Notes under the pieces: model-generated | Seen by the model: only the letters and a program-made list of their open reading frames with translations | Database searches by the model: none | Told to the model about the DNA's origin: nothing | From: Paracoccus thiocyanatus | GTDB lineage: Bacteria > Pseudomonadota > Alphaproteobacteria > Rhodobacterales > Rhodobacteraceae | Direction: 5' to 3' | Length of the DNA stretch: 64,000 nucleotides | Assembly (NCBI RefSeq): GCF_900156255.1 | Contig: NZ_FTMK01000011.1 | Span: forward strand, 44,020 to 108,019 | Shown: positions 1 to 9,522 of the stretch, in pieces | How positions within the stretch are numbered: the first letter of the stretch is position 1 | How the letters are laid out: each line of letters begins with the position of its first letter | Translations under genes and position numbers: made by a program

Positions 1-299
1 TCGGCGCCGAAGCGGCGGAACTCGGGGGCCAGATAGGCCAGCCAGCCCGCCTCGCGCGCGGGGTCGGCCTGGGCCGGGCGATGGCAGAACAGGTTGACGC
101 CATAGCGGTTCGATCCCAGCCGCGCTTGGGTTTCGGCCATCATCGCCGCCGCTTGGCCAGCATGGGCCGAGCCAAGGCCAAGCGAGCCCAGCCCCCCTGC
201 CCGGCTGACCTCGGCCGCAAGCTGCGGCGTCGCGGTGCCGGCCATCGGCGCCTGGATCACCGGCACGCGCAGGTCGGAAAGCTGGAAACGCGGGCTCAT
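1..299 (-). CDS. Nitronate monooxygenase (2-nitropropane dioxygenase family), 3' part outside window
   Basis: Flavoprotein of the NMO/2-nitropropane dioxygenase type, which oxidises alkyl nitronates. Only the first ~99 residues are visible. The reading begins [20 protein letters not shown], followed by [20 protein letters not shown]; the VIQAPMAG and AGGLG segments are the FMN-phosphate and glycine-rich parts of the family's TIM barrel. The ATG overlaps the stop codon of cmk (ATGA), so the two genes are probably co-transcribed and translationally coupled. The C-terminal half and catalytic histidine lie beyond the left edge, so completeness cannot be judged. Confidence 0.8.
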   Translation of the reverse strand, partial: MSPRFQLSDLRVPVIQAPMAGTATPQLAAEVSRAGGLGSLGLGSAHAGQAAAMMAETQARLGSNRYGVNLFCHRPAQADPAREAGWLAYLAPEFRRFGA

Positions 300-880
300 G
301 CGCCGGCCTTTCTGGCGCAGGCGATGGTGCGGGCCACCGCCTCGTCGACGGTCATCTTGCTGGTGTCGAACAGCAGCGCGTCATCGGCCGGGCGCATGGG
401 CGCGACGGCGCGGGCCGCGTCGCGGGCATCGCGTTCGCGCAGTTCGGCCAGGATGCGCGTCTCGTCCGCGCCCAGTTCCAGCGCGCGGCGGCGGGCGCGC
501 ACGGCATCGCTGGCGGTGATGTAAAGCTTCAGCTCGGCCTTGGGGCAGATCACCGTGCCGATGTCGCGCCCGTCCAGCACCGCGCCGGGTTCGCTGCGGG
601 CGAAGCGGCGCTGGAACTCGACCAGCGCGGCGCGCACCTCGGGGATCGCGGCGACGCGGCTGGCGGCCTGGCCGGCTTCGGCGCTGCGCAGGTCGTCGCG
701 CGCCAGATCCTCGGCAGTCAGCGCGCGGGCGGCGGCGACAGGATCGCCGCCCTTGGCGCCGACGGCGCGATAAAGCAGTCCGGTGTCCAGATGCGCAAAG
801 CCGAAATGCCGGGCAAGCGCCCGCGCGATGGTTCCCTTGCCCGATGCGGCGGGTCCGTCGATGGCGATGGTAAAGGGCAT
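296..880 (-). CDS. cmk: Cytidylate kinase
   Basis: Phosphorylates CMP and dCMP with ATP in pyrimidine nucleotide salvage and dNTP supply; cytoplasmic. The protein has 194 residues, slightly short of the roughly 205-227 usual for the family. It starts with the P-loop [11 protein letters not shown] (residues ~7-17), continues with the [12 protein letters not shown] nucleotide-binding segment, and has [12 protein letters not shown], the conserved DGRDIG motif. In related Rhodobacterales cmk usually follows aroA; here no aroA is upstream, and the downstream partner is a nitronate monooxygenase gene that overlaps the cmk stop by four bases. Confidence 0.95.
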   Translation of the reverse strand: MPFTIAIDGPAASGKGTIARALARHFGFAHLDTGLLYRAVGAKGGDPVAAARALTAEDLARDDLRSAEAGQAASRVAAIPEVRAALVEFQRRFARSEPGAVLDGRDIGTVICPKAELKLYITASDAVRARRRALELGADETRILAELRERDARDAARAVAPMRPADDALLFDTSKMTVDEAVARTIACARKAGA

Positions 881-1299
881 GCGTCCTCAGATTCTGGGGT
901 CGGCGGCGCGGGCGATGGCCCAGGGCCGGTCCCGGCCGGCAGCCGGGCCGAAGCGCCAGGGGCCGGGAACACCGGCGACAGCCGCCGAACGGCCGCGCGC
1001 CTGCGACGGGATCATGGCGCGGGCTTCAGGATCCGCGCCCGCGATCTTCCAACGAGGTGACAGGCGGATACGCAATGCTTCAAGCCCGGCCAGCGAATTT
1101 TCCCGCAGACGCATCGCGAACGAATCTCGCATGCGGGACAGGTTTTTCGTAGCCGCTTTTGCCAGGGGTGGCAACGGTTTCGCCGGCGCAGCCGCGGCCG
1201 TTCCTGCGCGGCGCCAGACAGCCCGTGCAGCCGCCGCGGGAACATCGCGGCGCGCGGCCGGTTACTTGGCGCGCCAATCCGGCGCGGGAGGAATGTGAT
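881..1299. other. Intergenic region between divergent cmk and an exported-protein gene
   Basis: This 419-base stretch should hold the promoters of cmk (leftward) and of the exported protein (rightward). A short leftward frame ending at 887, seven bases before the cmk start, could encode up to 95 residues. Its composition (Arg/Ala/Pro-rich, no recognisable motif) is typical of chance open frames in high-GC DNA. I see no aroA remnant, RNA gene or clear promoter hexamers. Confidence 0.4.
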
Positions 1300-1920
1300 A
1301 TGACGGCATCGTTGAAAATCCTGATCGCCAGCGTGACACTGGCGGCCACGGGCACCGCCTATGCCGATCGCGCCGCCGAGCTGGCGCGGCTGGAAGGCGG
1401 CATGTCCACGCCGACGACGACCGAGGGGATATCGAAAGACGGATCCCTGGCCCCGCTTGAGGGCGATGACGCGGCGGCGGGTTCGGCCGCAAGCAGCGCA
1501 GGCGCCGACAGCACCGCGGGGACGGACAGCAGCGCCACCGCGGGCAGCACCGCAACGCCCGACAGCGCCGCTGGGGCTGACGGGACTACAGGGGCCGACG
1601 CCACCACGGGGACGGACGGGACCACAGGGGCTGACGCCACCGCGGGGACGGACGGCACCGCAGGGGCTGACGCAAACAAGATCGCCAAGGATGGCAGCAC
1701 CGCGCCGCTGGAAACCTCGGACAGCAATGTCACCGATCGGGCCATGTCGGGACAGGACGCACAGGCCCAGCAAGAGGGCCAGGCGACGGCGGCGGATCAA
1801 GCCCAGGCCGAAAGCGGCACCGACGACAAGGCCGCCGCCCTGAAGGAGGCGCGCGCAGCCTTGGAAAGCGGCGACGAGGCCGCCTGCATGGAAGCGGTGC
1901 AGCGGGCCACCGCCTCCTGA
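1300..1920 (+). CDS. Exported low-complexity protein, function unknown
   Basis: 206-residue protein with an N-terminal signal peptide (MTASLKILIASVTLAATGTAYA, predicted cleavage after AYA). The start is set by GGAGG nine bases upstream of ATG 1300. Residues ~60-125 are almost only Ala, Thr, Gly, Asp and Ser, built from GADGTTGADAT-like units. A motif KDGS-x-APLE occurs twice, once before the low-complexity part (ISKDGSLAPLE) and once after it (IAKDGSTAPLE). The tail is Gln/Ala/Glu-rich and probably helical. No catalytic motif is visible. The next two genes are also small exported proteins in the same orientation, but each seems to be a separate transcription unit. Confidence 0.7.
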   Translation: MTASLKILIASVTLAATGTAYADRAAELARLEGGMSTPTTTEGISKDGSLAPLEGDDAAAGSAASSAGADSTAGTDSSATAGSTATPDSAAGADGTTGADATTGTDGTTGADATAGTDGTAGADANKIAKDGSTAPLETSDSNVTDRAMSGQDAQAQQEGQATAADQAQAESGTDDKAAALKEARAALESGDEAACMEAVQRATAS

Positions 1921-1951
1921 TCTTGCGCCGTCCCGCCAGGCGCCGAACATG

Positions 1952-1985
1952 CTCCGCCCCGGTCGATCCGGGGCGGCGAGTTTTT
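1952..1985 (+). terminator. Intrinsic terminator after the low-complexity exported protein
   Basis: GC-rich stem CGCCCCGG / CCGGGGCG with a four-to-five-base TCGAT loop, an outer CTC/GAG extension and a TTTTT tract immediately after. It lies about 30 bases past the stop codon of the upstream gene. Confidence 0.8.
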
Positions 1986-2120
1986 GCCACGGCGTTCCGC
2001 CGCCCCGCCGCAAGCACACCCCGGCGCGAGCAGGCCGGCGCCGCGTCTCACTAGATGGTGAAAGCCGGAACAAACGCGTGCCGCCGCGGTTTTCCCGACC
2101 ACTCGAAAGGGAGTAGCACC

Positions 2121-2573
2121 ATGAAGAACACCGTTGCAGTTTCCGCCGCCGCCCTGATCCTTAGCGCCGGCGCAACCTTTGCCCAGACCACCATCGTGAC
2201 CCAGCCCTCGGTCGAGACGACCGAGGTCCAGACCGATCCGCAGACCACCGGCAGCGGTGCGGTGGGCGGCGCCACCACCGGCGCAGTTGCCGGCGGCATC
2301 GTCGGCGGCCCGGTCGGGGCGGCCGTGGGCGGGCTGGCCGGCGCCGCGCTGGGGGATGCGACCGAAGACGCCATGACGCCCGAGACCCGCACCTATGTCA
2401 TCGAACACCGGGTGGATTCGGTCACACTGGACAATGTGGCGGTCGACACCGTCGTCCCCGAGACCATCCAGTTGCAGCCGATCCCCGACACCCAATACCA
2501 GTATGTCTATGTTGACGACCAGCCGGTGATCGTGGAGCCGCAGACGCGCAAGATCATCCATATCGTCGAATAG
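2121..2573 (+). CDS. Exported DUF1236-type protein with glycine zipper
   Basis: 150-residue protein of unknown role. It has a cleavable signal peptide (MKNTVAVSAAALILSAGATFA) and a threonine-rich stretch. A glycine-zipper segment (residues ~48-78, GAVGGATTGAVAGGIVGG and following) could insert into or line a membrane. The C-terminal module ends YVYVDDQPVIVEPQTRKIIH, the hallmark of DUF1236 proteins (aromatic-Tyr-Val-Asp, then a Val-Glu-Pro-x-T-R-x-I signature). AAAGGGAG about nine bases upstream of ATG 2121 supports the start. DUF1236 proteins are common in alphaproteobacteria and lack a proven function; an envelope role is inferred only from the signal peptide. Confidence 0.8.
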   Translation: MKNTVAVSAAALILSAGATFAQTTIVTQPSVETTEVQTDPQTTGSGAVGGATTGAVAGGIVGGPVGAAVGGLAGAALGDATEDAMTPETRTYVIEHRVDSVTLDNVAVDTVVPETIQLQPIPDTQYQYVYVDDQPVIVEPQTRKIIHIVE

Positions 2574-2710
2574 GACGGCATCGGGCGGGTCCTGCGCGGC
2601 CCGCCCAATACGCCGCCCGCCGGCGCCTTTTCGCCCAGGCATGGATTCGTGATCCACACCGCGTCGGCGCGCGGGCTATATCCTTGGCCAAGACCCAGCC
2701 GGAGCATGAG

Positions 2711-3130
2711 ATGACATCCCCGTTGAAACTGACGACCGCCATTCTTGTCGCCCTGTTGGCCGCCGCGCCGGTCGCGGCGGATCCGGGGCACGGCCACGGC
2801 AAGGGCCGCCACGCCGAACGGCAGGACGCGCGCGGCCCCGCCCACCCGCACCGCGTCCAGGCGCGCCATGTCGCGGACTGCCCGCCTGGGCTTGCCCGCA
2901 AGACGCCGCGCTGCGTCCCGCCGGGCCAGGCGCGCAAGCATTACGGCAAGCGCGTCGGCGACACGCTGCGCATCGGGGATTACACCCGGATCCGCGACCT
3001 GGACCGCTATGATCTTAGGCCGCGCCAGGGCTGGAACTATTATCGGGACCAAGACCGCATCTATCGCGTGGACGGCACGAGCCGAAAGATCCTGGCCGTG
3101 CTGGACCTGATCGAGGCTTTCTCGCACTGA
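2711..3130 (+). CDS. Exported basic protein with RcnB-like C-terminus
   Basis: 139 residues: signal peptide MTSPLKLTTAILVALLAAAP cut near VAA, then a His/Arg-rich stretch (GHGHGKGRHAE) that could bind metal. Next comes a duplicated-looking element CPPGLARK / CVPPGQARK with two cysteines. The C-terminal part (residues ~82-139) ends with YYRDQDRIYRVDGTSRKILA, resembling the C-terminal repeat of RcnB-type periplasmic proteins. Function is not established; a metal-related envelope role would fit the His-rich part but is inference. ATG 2711 is chosen because it places the signal peptide at the N-terminus; a GAGCATGAG stretch precedes it. Confidence 0.65.
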   Translation: MTSPLKLTTAILVALLAAAPVAADPGHGHGKGRHAERQDARGPAHPHRVQARHVADCPPGLARKTPRCVPPGQARKHYGKRVGDTLRIGDYTRIRDLDRYDLRPRQGWNYYRDQDRIYRVDGTSRKILAVLDLIEAFSH

Positions 3131-3195
3131 GCCTTGGGCGGATAGCCCGGCGGGCCGGCGCGCAAGGTCGGCAGATGGGGCTTGGAGCGGGAAGA

Positions 3196-3271
3196 TGGTG
3201 CCGGTTGCAGGAATCGAACCCGCGACCTTCTGATTACAAATCAGCTGCTCTACCAGCTGAGCTAAACCGGC
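3196..3271 (-). tRNA. tRNA-Thr (anticodon TGT)
   Basis: Reads on the minus strand as a complete 76-base cloverleaf with encoded CCA. The acceptor arms are GCCGGTT / AACCGGC, the D-arm is AGCTCAGCTGGTAGAGC, and the T-arm is GCGGGTTCGATTCCTGC. The anticodon loop TTTGTAA puts TGT at positions 34-36, so it decodes ACA and related threonine codons. The outermost anticodon-stem pair is a mismatch, which is tolerated. Confidence 0.97.
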
Positions 3272-3315
3272 ATCCCGGCATTTCCGATAGCGCCTGGCGG
3301 CCGCAGGCGCAAGGT

Positions 3316-4941
3316 CTAGCGCATCCAGCACAGCCAGCGGAAATCATGCGCCTCAAGCGCGACCGACAGCCGCCCGTCGCGCGGCGCGTCGGTGCCTTGG
3401 CCCAGCAGCGCCTGCGGGGCCTCATCCGTGCCCAGGCCGTTCAGCGGAACCTCGGCCCGCGCCGGCTTGCCCGACAGGTTGTGCAGGGCCAGGATGTCTT
3501 GTTCGGGCGTTCGCCAGCCCAGGGCCAGGACCGTATCCGGCCCGCATTCAAGGATATGGCAATCGCGCTGTCCGACCTGAAGATGCTGGTGGCGCAGCAC
3601 CGTCAGCCGGCGCAGATGCTCCAGCAGGGAACCAGGCTTGCCGTCCTGCGCCGCGACATTGACCTGGGCCAGGCCAAAGGGGCCCTGGTCGATCATGGGC
3701 TGGACCAGCCGCGCCTTGGGGGCGGCGGAAAAGCCGCCATTGCGGCCCGCGGTCCATTGCATCGGCGCGCGCACCGAATTGCGGCCGTCGGCCCCCAGAT
3801 CCTCGCCCATGCCGATCTCGTCGCCATAGCAGACGACCGGCGCGCCCGGCAGGGCGAAAAGCAGGCTGTAGGCCATCTTCAGCCGCGCCGCGCCGCCCAG
3901 CATCGGCGCCAGCCGCCGCCGGATCCCGCGGCCATAGATGCGCATCTTGTCCTGCGGGGCGAACAGGTCCAGCACCCGGTCCCTTTGCTGCTGGTCCAGC
4001 CGCTCCAGGTCCGCCTCGTCCAGGTTGCGCAGGAAATTGGCCCATTGGCCATTCTCGGGCGCCGGGGGCAGGCGCGACAGCGCCTCGCGGATCGGCAGGG
4101 CGCTTTCGGTGGCAAGCGCCAGCATCAGGTAATTGTTCAGGAAAAAGTTGAACATCATGTTCAACTGCTCGCCATCGAAAAAGCTGGCAAGCTTGCCCTC
4201 GTCCTCGTCCACCTCGCCCAGGACCATGGCGTCGGGCTTTTGGCGGGTGATATGGGCGTAAAGCTCTCGCAGGACCGTGTGCGCGGCATCGCCCTTTCCG
4301 GCCGGGTCCAGCGGATCCTCGACCAGATGCGAGGCGGCATCGACGCGAAAGCCGGCGATGCCGAAGCTTAGCCAGAAATTCGCCACCCGCTTCAATTCGT
4401 CCAGCACCCGCGGGTTGCGGTGGTTCAGCGTCGGCTGGAAATGGTAGAAGCGGTGATAGTAATAAGCCCGCGCGGTGTCGTCAAAGGTCCAGACGCTGTC
4501 CTCCTGTCCGGGGAACATCGTGCCCTGGCCGGGGGCGGGCTTGGGCGGCTGGTCGCTCCAGACGTAATAGTCGCGATAGGCCGAGTGGCTTCCCTGCCGC
4601 GCCGCCTGGAACCAGGGATGCCCCGACGAGGTGTGCTGCGCCACCAGGTCCAGCACCACCCGGATGCCCTGTTCGCCGGCGCGGTGGACGAATTCCTGGA
4701 ACTCGGACAGCCGGCCGCATTTGGCGGCGACCCGATAATAATCGGTGATGTCATAGCCGTTGTCGCGGTCGGTCGAGGGGTAAAAGGGCAGCAGCCAGAC
4801 GCAGTTGAACCCCAGGCTGGAAAGATAGGGCAGCTTGGCGCAAAGCCCGGCGAAATCGCCCACGCCATCCTTGTCGGAATCACAGAAGCGTTCCACGTCC
4901 ACGCCATAGATGACGGCATGCTTCCACCATTGGTCCTGCAC
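3316..4941 (-). CDS. GH13 alpha-amylase family protein (trehalose synthase-like)
   Basis: 541-residue glycoside hydrolase family 13 protein, likely acting on alpha-glucosides in the cytoplasm (no signal peptide). GH13 landmarks in order: DLVAQHTSSGHPWF (~98-111), GFRVDAASHL with the nucleophile Asp ~201, LGEVDEDEG with acid/base Glu ~243, and FLRNLDEADLERL with the transition-state Asp ~308. The layout resembles trehalose synthase (TreS). Two usually conserved residues differ: Gln replaces Asn in the first region, and Leu replaces the His of the NHD motif. The GTG at 4941 (GAGG upstream) is preferred, because longer frames run into the divergent gene starting at 5027. Substrate is unknown; the call as a family member is secure, trehalose synthase activity is not. 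Confidence 0.8.
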   Translation of the reverse strand: MQDQWWKHAVIYGVDVERFCDSDKDGVGDFAGLCAKLPYLSSLGFNCVWLLPFYPSTDRDNGYDITDYYRVAAKCGRLSEFQEFVHRAGEQGIRVVLDLVAQHTSSGHPWFQAARQGSHSAYRDYYVWSDQPPKPAPGQGTMFPGQEDSVWTFDDTARAYYYHRFYHFQPTLNHRNPRVLDELKRVANFWLSFGIAGFRVDAASHLVEDPLDPAGKGDAAHTVLRELYAHITRQKPDAMVLGEVDEDEGKLASFFDGEQLNMMFNFFLNNYLMLALATESALPIREALSRLPPAPENGQWANFLRNLDEADLERLDQQQRDRVLDLFAPQDKMRIYGRGIRRRLAPMLGGAARLKMAYSLLFALPGAPVVCYGDEIGMGEDLGADGRNSVRAPMQWTAGRNGGFSAAPKARLVQPMIDQGPFGLAQVNVAAQDGKPGSLLEHLRRLTVLRHQHLQVGQRDCHILECGPDTVLALGWRTPEQDILALHNLSGKPARAEVPLNGLGTDEAPQALLGQGTDAPRDGRLSVALEAHDFRWLCWMR

Positions 4942-5026
4942 GATCTGCCTCGCTTGCCTGTCGCAACCGTCCGGGAACAAAGGAAAGCCCTGCGCGGTTC
5001 CTGACCCACAGCACAAGGAGACCGAC

Positions 5027-5401
5027 ATGCCTGCGATCGGAAAAAGGATCTGGGCCATTGCCGAAGGCTATATCCCCTCGGCCAGCCATGGTCCGGCGCC
5101 GGAATTGACCAGCCACGAGGCGGCCTGTCTGCTGAACTGCGCCGAGGCGCCGGCGCAGGTCGAACTGACGGTCTATTTCACCGACCGCGACCCGGCAGGC
5201 CCCTACCGCGTCGAGGTGCCCGCCCGCCGCACCCTGCATCTGCGCATGAACGATCTGGCCGACCCCGAGCCGATCCCGCGCGATACCCCCTATGCCTGCG
5301 TCATCCGCGCGGACCGGCCGATCGTGGTGCAGCACACCCGCCTTGACAGCCGGCAGGCCGAGAACGCGCTGATGACCACCATCGCCTATGCCGAGGGCTA
5401 G
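5027..5401 (+). CDS. Sensory rhodopsin transducer (ASRT) family protein
   Basis: 124-residue soluble protein closely resembling Anabaena sensory rhodopsin transducer. Family segments visible include WAIAEGYIP (residues ~8-17), LTVYFTDRDPAGPYRVEVPA (mid-protein), the run RMNDLADPEPIP, and near the end PIVVQHTRLDSRQAENALM. The Anabaena protein is a tetrameric cytoplasmic partner of a membrane rhodopsin. No rhodopsin gene is in this window, and many ASRT homologues occur without one, so a light-signalling role should not be assumed. AAGGAG sits seven bases before the ATG. It is divergent from the GH13 gene and four bases from the downstream oxidoreductase, suggesting a shared pathway, perhaps carbohydrate-linked. 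Confidence 0.85.
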   Translation: MPAIGKRIWAIAEGYIPSASHGPAPELTSHEAACLLNCAEAPAQVELTVYFTDRDPAGPYRVEVPARRTLHLRMNDLADPEPIPRDTPYACVIRADRPIVVQHTRLDSRQAENALMTTIAYAEG

Positions 5402-5405
5402 GCGG

Positions 5406-6398
5406 ATGGCAGTCATCGGCTATCATGCCTCGCACGAGCAATTCGCCCCTTCGGAACTGCTGGAGCTGGTCGGACAGGCCGAAGCGGCGGGTTTCGCGGC
5501 AGCCATGTCCTCGGACCACCTGGCGCCCTGGGGCGAAAAGCAGGGGCAATCGGGCTTTGCCTGGTCCTGGCTTGGCGCGGCGATGCAGGCGACCCGCCTG
5601 CCCTTCGGCGTCGTCACCACGCCCATCGGGCTGCGCTATCATCCGCTGCTTGTCGCGCAAGCCGCCGCCACGCTGGCACAGATGTATCCCGGCCGGCTAG
5701 CCGTCATCCTGGGCAGCGGCGAGGCCCTGAACGAGCGCCCCTTTGGCGCCGGCTGGCCGGGAAAACAGGAACGCACGGCCCGGCTGGAGGAAGGGGTGGG
5801 CATCATCCAGGCGCTGCTGGACGGGCAGGAAGTCACGTCCAGCGGCTTTCACAAGCTTGAGGCGGCGCGGCTTTACAGCCTGCCCGACCAGGCGCCCGCG
5901 CTTTTCGCCGCCGCGCTGACGCCGGAAACCGCCCGTCGCGCCGGGGGCTGGGCTGCGGGGCTTGCCACGATCAACATGCCGCGCGACCGGCTGCGCGCCG
6001 TGATCGACGCCTTTCGCGACGCGGCCGGCGAGGCGCGGCCGGTGCATGTGCAGGTGCATCTGTCCTATGCCGCAAGCCAGGCCGAGGCCGAACACAACGC
6101 GGTGGAGCAATGGCGCACCAATGCGCTGCCCGGCTCGGTCGCGGCCGAGCTTTGCTCTCCGGCCATGTTCGACGCGGCGACCGGGCACATGGAGGTCAAG
6201 GACCTGGCCTCCAGCGTGCTGATTTCCTCTGATCCGTCCCGGCATGGCGAATGGCTGCACCAGATGGCGGCGCTGGGGGTAGAGCGGCTGCTGCTGCACA
6301 ATGTCGGGCGCAATCAGCGCGCGTTCATCGACATCTTCGGCCGGCAGGTGCTGCCGCAATTGCAGTCCGATCCGGGACAGGCAGCGGCCCCGGCCTGA
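5406..6398 (+). CDS. LLM-class FMN-dependent oxidoreductase (TIGR03885-like, non-F420)
   Basis: 330-residue TIM-barrel flavoprotein of the bacterial luciferase superfamily. Starts MAVIGYHASHEQFAPSELL and contains SSDHLAPWGEKQGQSGFAWS (residues ~34-53), PTIGLRYHP-like VTTPIGLRYHPLLVAQAAAT, and LGSGEALNERPFG, all diagnostic of the luciferase-like fold. It matches the subfamily described for organisms that lack coenzyme F420, so FMN is the probable cofactor. Substrate unknown. It begins four bases after the ASRT-like gene and is almost certainly in the same operon. Confidence 0.82.
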   Translation: MAVIGYHASHEQFAPSELLELVGQAEAAGFAAAMSSDHLAPWGEKQGQSGFAWSWLGAAMQATRLPFGVVTTPIGLRYHPLLVAQAAATLAQMYPGRLAVILGSGEALNERPFGAGWPGKQERTARLEEGVGIIQALLDGQEVTSSGFHKLEAARLYSLPDQAPALFAAALTPETARRAGGWAAGLATINMPRDRLRAVIDAFRDAAGEARPVHVQVHLSYAASQAEAEHNAVEQWRTNALPGSVAAELCSPAMFDAATGHMEVKDLASSVLISSDPSRHGEWLHQMAALGVERLLLHNVGRNQRAFIDIFGRQVLPQLQSDPGQAAAPA

Positions 6399-6502
6399 TC
6401 CGCGGGGCGGACCCATCGGCCGCGGCGGGTTCCGGTCCGCGCCGGGCAGCCGGCCAACCCGTCACCCAGGCCGCCGGGACCGAGTGCAACGCGCCCCGCC
6501 GG

Positions 6503-7468
<966 letters not shown>

Positions 7469-7551
7469 TGTCGTCTCCCTGGCAGAACGGCCCTTATCTG
7501 GGAACTCGGGACCGAAAAAGAAAGGGGTGCCGGGCACTTCCGCCCGCGCGC

Positions 7552-8748
7552 CTAGCCCAGCGAGCGGCGGAAGTCGGCGATCAGGTCGCCCGCATCCTCC
7601 AGCCCGATCGACAGCCGCAACAGGCCGGAGGTGATGCCCAGCTTGGCGCGCACCTCTTCGGAAAGGCGCTGATGCGTGGTGGTCGCCGGGTGGGTGACGA
7701 TGGATTTCGCATCGCCCAGGTTGTTCGATATCTGAAAGATGCGCATCCGGTTCATTGCCGCAAATGCCGCCTGCTTGGAGCCCAGGTCGACCGCGACCAT
7801 GGTGCCGCCCCCGCCCATCTGCCGCTGCGCCAGGTCATGCTGCGGATGGTGGGGCAGGCCCGGATAGATCACGCGGACCAGCCCCGGCTGGCCGTGCAGC
7901 GCGGTGGCGACTTGCAGCGCGGCCTGGGCCTGGGCGCGGACCCGCAGTTCCATCGTCGCCAGCCCGTTCAGCATCATCCAGGCGTTGAAGGGGCTGATCG
8001 CGCCGCCGGTGTGTTTCAGATAGGGCTCGGCCTGCTGGCGCACAAAGGCGCGGCTGCCGCAGATCACCCCGCCCAGGCAGCGGCCCGATCCGTCGATATG
8101 CTTGGTTGCCGAATAGACCACCACATCGGCGCCCTGCTGGACCGCGCGGGAAAAGACCGGGGTGGCAAAGACATTGTCCACCACCACCAGCGCGCCCACG
8201 GCACGGGCCAGTTCGGCGACGCCGGCGATGTCCACCACTTCCAGCGCGGGGTTCGACACCGATTCGAAGAACACCGCGCGGGTATCGGGCCGGATCGCGG
8301 CGCGCCATTGGTCCAGATCGGTGCCGTCGACATAAGTGACCTCGACCCCGAAGCGGGCCAGCAGGTCCAGCACATAAAGGCACGATCCGAACAGCGCCCG
8401 CGACGACACGATATGATCGCCCGGCTTGGCAAAGCACATCAGCGCGCCATTGACCGCCGCCATGCCGCTGGCGGTGGCGAAAGCGTCCTCGGTCCCCTCC
8501 AGGTCGGCCATGCGATCCTCGAACATGCGCGAGGTGGGGTTGCCGTAGCGGGCATAGATGAATTCGTCCGGGCCGGCGTTCAGAAAGCGCGCTTCGGCCT
8601 GTTCGGCGCTGTCATAGGAAAAGCCCTGGGTCATGAACAGGGCCTCGGCCATCTCGCCATACTGGCTGCGGCGGATGCCGTGATGGACGGCGCGCGTGCG
8701 CGGATGCAGCGACGGGTTCAATTCCTGTGGCGTCGAGTCCTGCGACAT
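7552..8748 (-). CDS. metZ: O-succinylhomoserine sulfhydrylase
   Basis: PLP enzyme of the Cys/Met metabolism family that makes homocysteine directly from O-succinylhomoserine and sulfide. 398 residues. Evidence: YARYGNPTSRMFEDRMADLE, the cofactor-binding ASGMAAVNGAL, VDNVFATPVFSRAVQQGAD, and the Schiff-base lysine in VYSATKHIDGSGRCLGGV. The C-terminal block SIVTHPATTTHQRLSEE and GLLRLSIGLEDAGDLI are typical of MetZ. Start chosen at ATG 8746-8748, preceded by AGGAGC. Same orientation as folE2 with an 83-base gap; ispZ lies upstream. An alphaproteobacterial SAM-II riboswitch was sought upstream and not convincingly found. Confidence 0.93.
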   Translation of the reverse strand: MSQDSTPQELNPSLHPRTRAVHHGIRRSQYGEMAEALFMTQGFSYDSAEQAEARFLNAGPDEFIYARYGNPTSRMFEDRMADLEGTEDAFATASGMAAVNGALMCFAKPGDHIVSSRALFGSCLYVLDLLARFGVEVTYVDGTDLDQWRAAIRPDTRAVFFESVSNPALEVVDIAGVAELARAVGALVVVDNVFATPVFSRAVQQGADVVVYSATKHIDGSGRCLGGVICGSRAFVRQQAEPYLKHTGGAISPFNAWMMLNGLATMELRVRAQAQAALQVATALHGQPGLVRVIYPGLPHHPQHDLAQRQMGGGGTMVAVDLGSKQAAFAAMNRMRIFQISNNLGDAKSIVTHPATTTHQRLSEEVRAKLGITSGLLRLSIGLEDAGDLIADFRRSLG

Positions 8749-8823
8749 GGGCTTGCTCCTGCTGGTCGAGGTTCCGGTTACTCCCCCAGGGCGCGCCATG
8801 CAAGCGAACCATACCAGCCGGGG

Positions 8824-9429
8824 CTATTGGCCGTCGCGCGGCTGGGCGTGCCGTTCGAACAGCCGGGCATTGGCGACAAAGAACACCACCATGATCGCCG
8901 GCAGGCCAAAGGTCTTGAAATTGACCCAGACGGTTTCCGACATCAGCCGCCAGACCGCCTCGTTGGCGGCCGCAAGGCCCAGGAACAACAGCGCCATGCG
9001 CAGGGTCAGGATCCGCCAGCCCTGGGCGTTCATCGGCAGCGCCTCGGCCATCACCAGTTCCAGCCAGTTGCGACGCAGCGCCAGGCTGACCCCCAGAAGC
9101 GCCGAAAAGATCAGGTAGATGATCGTCGGCTTCATCTTGAAGAATCTGGGGTCGTTCAGCCAGATGGACAGCCCGCCGAACACCACGACCAGCACCAGCG
9201 TGGCGATCTGCATCGGCGAAAGCCGGCCGGTCAGGCGCCACAGGGCCAGGGTGCTGAGCGCCAGCACCGGCACGAAGGCCAGCGTCGCCAGGATGAAGCC
9301 GGAATAGTCGCGGCCGCCCAGGCTGACCACCTGGTCGCGATAGCGCATGAAGACCAGGAAGAACAGGATCAGCGGCCCCAATTCCAGCCCGGACTTGAGC
9401 CAGGGATTGATCTTGCGCGGTTCGGTCAA
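8824..9429 (-). CDS. ispZ: Inner-membrane protein of the YciB/IspZ (septation protein A) family
   Basis: About 201 residues with roughly five to six membrane segments. Family signatures: INPWLKSGLELGPLILFFLV at the N-terminus, WLNDPRFFKMKPTIIYLIFS in the middle (the conserved DxxFFKxKPTIIY block), and ETVWVNFKTFGLPAIMVVFF near the C-terminus. YciB-family proteins influence cell-envelope synthesis and division in enterics and Shigella. No ATG fits; TTG at 9427-9429 with AGGAG eight bases upstream gives the conserved N-terminus. A longer frame upstream is Ala/Arg-rich and probably not translated. Confidence 0.88.
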   Translation of the reverse strand: MTEPRKINPWLKSGLELGPLILFFLVFMRYRDQVVSLGGRDYSGFILATLAFVPVLALSTLALWRLTGRLSPMQIATLVLVVVFGGLSIWLNDPRFFKMKPTIIYLIFSALLGVSLALRRNWLELVMAEALPMNAQGWRILTLRMALLFLGLAAANEAVWRLMSETVWVNFKTFGLPAIMVVFFVANARLFERHAQPRDGQ

Positions 9430-9522
9430 GGCGGGGCTCCTGTCTGCGGCGGTATTTGCGGGCGGTATCTGCGGGGCTGCCGGCGTTTTGCCCCGGCTGG
9501 CGCGGCGGCGCAAGCGCCGGGT

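Noticed and set aside
887..1174. Small leftward ORF just before cmk
   Set aside because: No similarity to AroA's C-terminus or any family; kept only as a remark on the intergenic region.
8749..8823. SAM-II riboswitch upstream of metZ
   Set aside because: A short CGCTTGCA segment on the minus strand resembles part of the SAM-II core, but the conserved 5' stem and the downstream pseudoknot segment are missing.
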